DNA from: Devosia sp.
Lineage (GTDB): Bacteria > Pseudomonadota > Alphaproteobacteria > Rhizobiales > Devosiaceae
Assembly: GCA_028290685.1 (NCBI GenBank)
Contig: JAQGJI010000224.1
Location: forward strand, 1 to 5,740
Reading direction: 5' to 3'
DNA length: 5,740 nt
Of this stretch, positions 5,420 to 5,740 are shown piece after piece. Both the position numbers and the translations under genes were made by a program. A model generated the notes under the pieces. That model was given only the letters and a program-made list of their open reading frames with translations, was not told the DNA's origin and did no database searches. The first letter of the stretch is position 1, and each line of letters begins with the position of its first letter.

Positions 5420-5510
5420 CAGGGGCCCATTCGCACAGGGCTGGCCTGATGCGGATCAGGGTGGTTTGCGCTCTGGCACCCCAGCCCCGGGCCTGACCCC
5501 GCGGCCCCTG
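5420..5510 (+). other. Nested complementary segments: possible structured RNA or 3' UTR
   Basis: Three perfect pairings nest inside each other just after the second IalB gene: CAGGGGCC (5420-5427) with GGCCCCTG (5503-5510), GGGCTGG (5438-5444) with CCAGCCC (5481-5487), and CCTGAT (5445-5450) with ATCAGG (5455-5460) around a GCGG loop. The second and third helices are directly adjacent. I do not recognise an RNA family. It could be a 3' UTR structure, a small RNA, or chance in GC-rich sequence. Confidence 0.35.
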
Positions 5511-5542
5511 GCGAGATTGCACCACAGCCGCAAGGTGAATGG

Positions 5543-5560
5543 CACAACCGCTCGGTTGTG
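5543..5560. repeat. Perfect 18-base inverted repeat
   Basis: CACAACCG (5543-5550) and CGGTTGTG (5553-5560) are perfect inverse complements separated by CT. As RNA it would fold as a 7-base-pair stem with a GCTC loop, with no T-tract after it. As DNA it has the form of a dimeric regulator site. Confidence 0.6.
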
Positions 5561-5572
5561 GGCCCAACATCT

Positions 5573-5600
5573 CCGGATGGATCCCGGATCACGTCCGGAT
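5573..5600. repeat. Three CCGGAT direct repeats at exact 11-base spacing
   Basis: CCGGAT begins at 5573, 5584 and 5595, so the three copies lie one helical turn apart on the same face of the DNA. The intervening five-base spacers differ (GGATC, CACGT), which argues against simple slippage of one 11-base unit. A multimeric regulator site is possible. Confidence 0.6.
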
Positions 5601-5654
5601 AACAGCGTCAGTATGGCACCATGCTGCCCCGCCTGCGCGCCCGGTGCGCCCGAG

Positions 5655-5680
5655 GGGGCGGTGCCTTGGCACTGCCTTTT
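5655..5680 (+). terminator. Intrinsic terminator, + strand, in the gene-free tail
   Basis: GGCGGTGC (5657-5664) pairs with GCACTGCC (5669-5676), with one G-U pair, around a CTTG tetraloop and is followed by TTTT (5677-5680). It lies 240 bases beyond the second IalB stop. It could end a long IalB transcript or an independent small RNA. Upstream GGCACC (5615-5620) and GCCCC (5626-5630) can pair with GGGGCGGTGCC (5655-5665), giving an alternative fold that would disrupt this terminator. Confidence 0.6.
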
Positions 5681-5700
5681 GATCATGCCCCCCTGTCGCT

Positions 5701-5730
5701 TTGCCAAGAACATGCCCATATGCTATGGGC
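5701..5730 (+). promoter_or_regulatory. Candidate promoter pointing out of the window, overlapped by a palindrome
   Basis: TTGCCA (5701-5706, five of six -35 matches) is followed 17 bases later by TATGGG (5724-5729, three of six -10 matches). The palindrome GCCCATA (5714-5720), TGC, TATGGGC (5724-5730) covers the spacer and the -10 hexamer, the place of a repressor operator. A gene beyond 5740 on the + strand would be the target. The -10 is weak. Confidence 0.3.
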
Positions 5731-5740
5731 TACCACCCCC

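Larger units (their letters stand above)
5418..5740. other. Gene-free tail of the window rich in repeats and hairpins
   Basis: No open frame here looks like a protein: the longest, on the - strand, is low in family-like features and has no ribosome site that I can see. No tRNA, SRP, RNase P, tmRNA or rRNA signature is visible. The stretch holds the nested pairings at 5420-5510, an 18-base palindrome at 5543-5560, three CCGGAT repeats at 5573-5600, a terminator at 5655-5680 and a candidate promoter at 5701-5729. It may carry a small RNA or the leader of a gene beyond the window. Confidence 0.6.

Noticed and set aside
5456..5719. Open frame of 87 codons on the - strand in the tail
   Set aside because: No domain, no ribosome site, and it covers the repeats and the terminator, so it is more likely non-coding.
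5418..5740. A known RNA gene (SRP RNA, RNase P RNA, tmRNA, 6S, cobalamin riboswitch, tRNA)
   Set aside because: I looked on both strands for the hallmark sequences of these RNAs and did not find them; the structures seen do not match any I recognise.
1..5740. Mobile element, CRISPR array, toxin-antitoxin or defence system
   Set aside because: No transposase, integrase, repeat-spacer array or defence protein is encoded; all eight genes are ordinary alphaproteobacterial families.

Overview
The window looks like a chromosomal housekeeping segment of a GC-rich alphaproteobacterium. The order Hyphomicrobiales is likely and a Devosia-like lineage is possible, but that is an impression from protein resemblance, not a test. 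The clues are the DUF1223, DUF2794 and IalB-type proteins, all common in that class, beside an aconitase gene. I see no transposase, integrase, phage gene, CRISPR array, rRNA or tRNA.

Layout. Positions 1-345 hold the 3' end of aconitase (acnA, +), followed by a strong GC hairpin. A secreted thioredoxin-like DUF1223 protein (586-1323, +) and a small DUF2794 protein (1590-1979, +) come next. DUF2794 converges on a GNAT acetyltransferase (2004-2492, -), with only 24 bases between the two stop codons. Upstream of the acetyltransferase on the same strand lies a seven-segment Bax inhibitor-1/YccA membrane protein (2574-3344, -), whose own intrinsic terminator separates the two genes. A divergent control region (3345-3543) then leads to thpR (3544-4083, +), an RNA 2',3'-cyclic phosphodiesterase. 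Two tandem IalB-family periplasmic proteins follow (4300-4821 and 4914-5417, +). The last 323 bases contain no convincing gene, but they are rich in structure: nested complementary segments, a perfect palindrome, a triple repeat at exactly 11-base spacing, an intrinsic terminator, and a candidate promoter pointing out of the window.

How the genes work together. I see no shared pathway. Aconitase is TCA-cycle metabolism. DUF1223 and both IalB proteins are exported, the BI-1 protein is in the inner membrane, and ThpR, GNAT and DUF2794 are cytoplasmic. The two IalB genes form a real functional unit: they are tandem paralogues with the same two-cysteine plan and are probably co-transcribed, with a terminator-like element between them.

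I find no convincing new multi-gene system. The parts most worth a second look are the non-coding ones: the divergent BI-1/thpR promoter region with a centred dyad, the long inverted repeat upstream of the first IalB gene, and the structured tail at 5418-5740.
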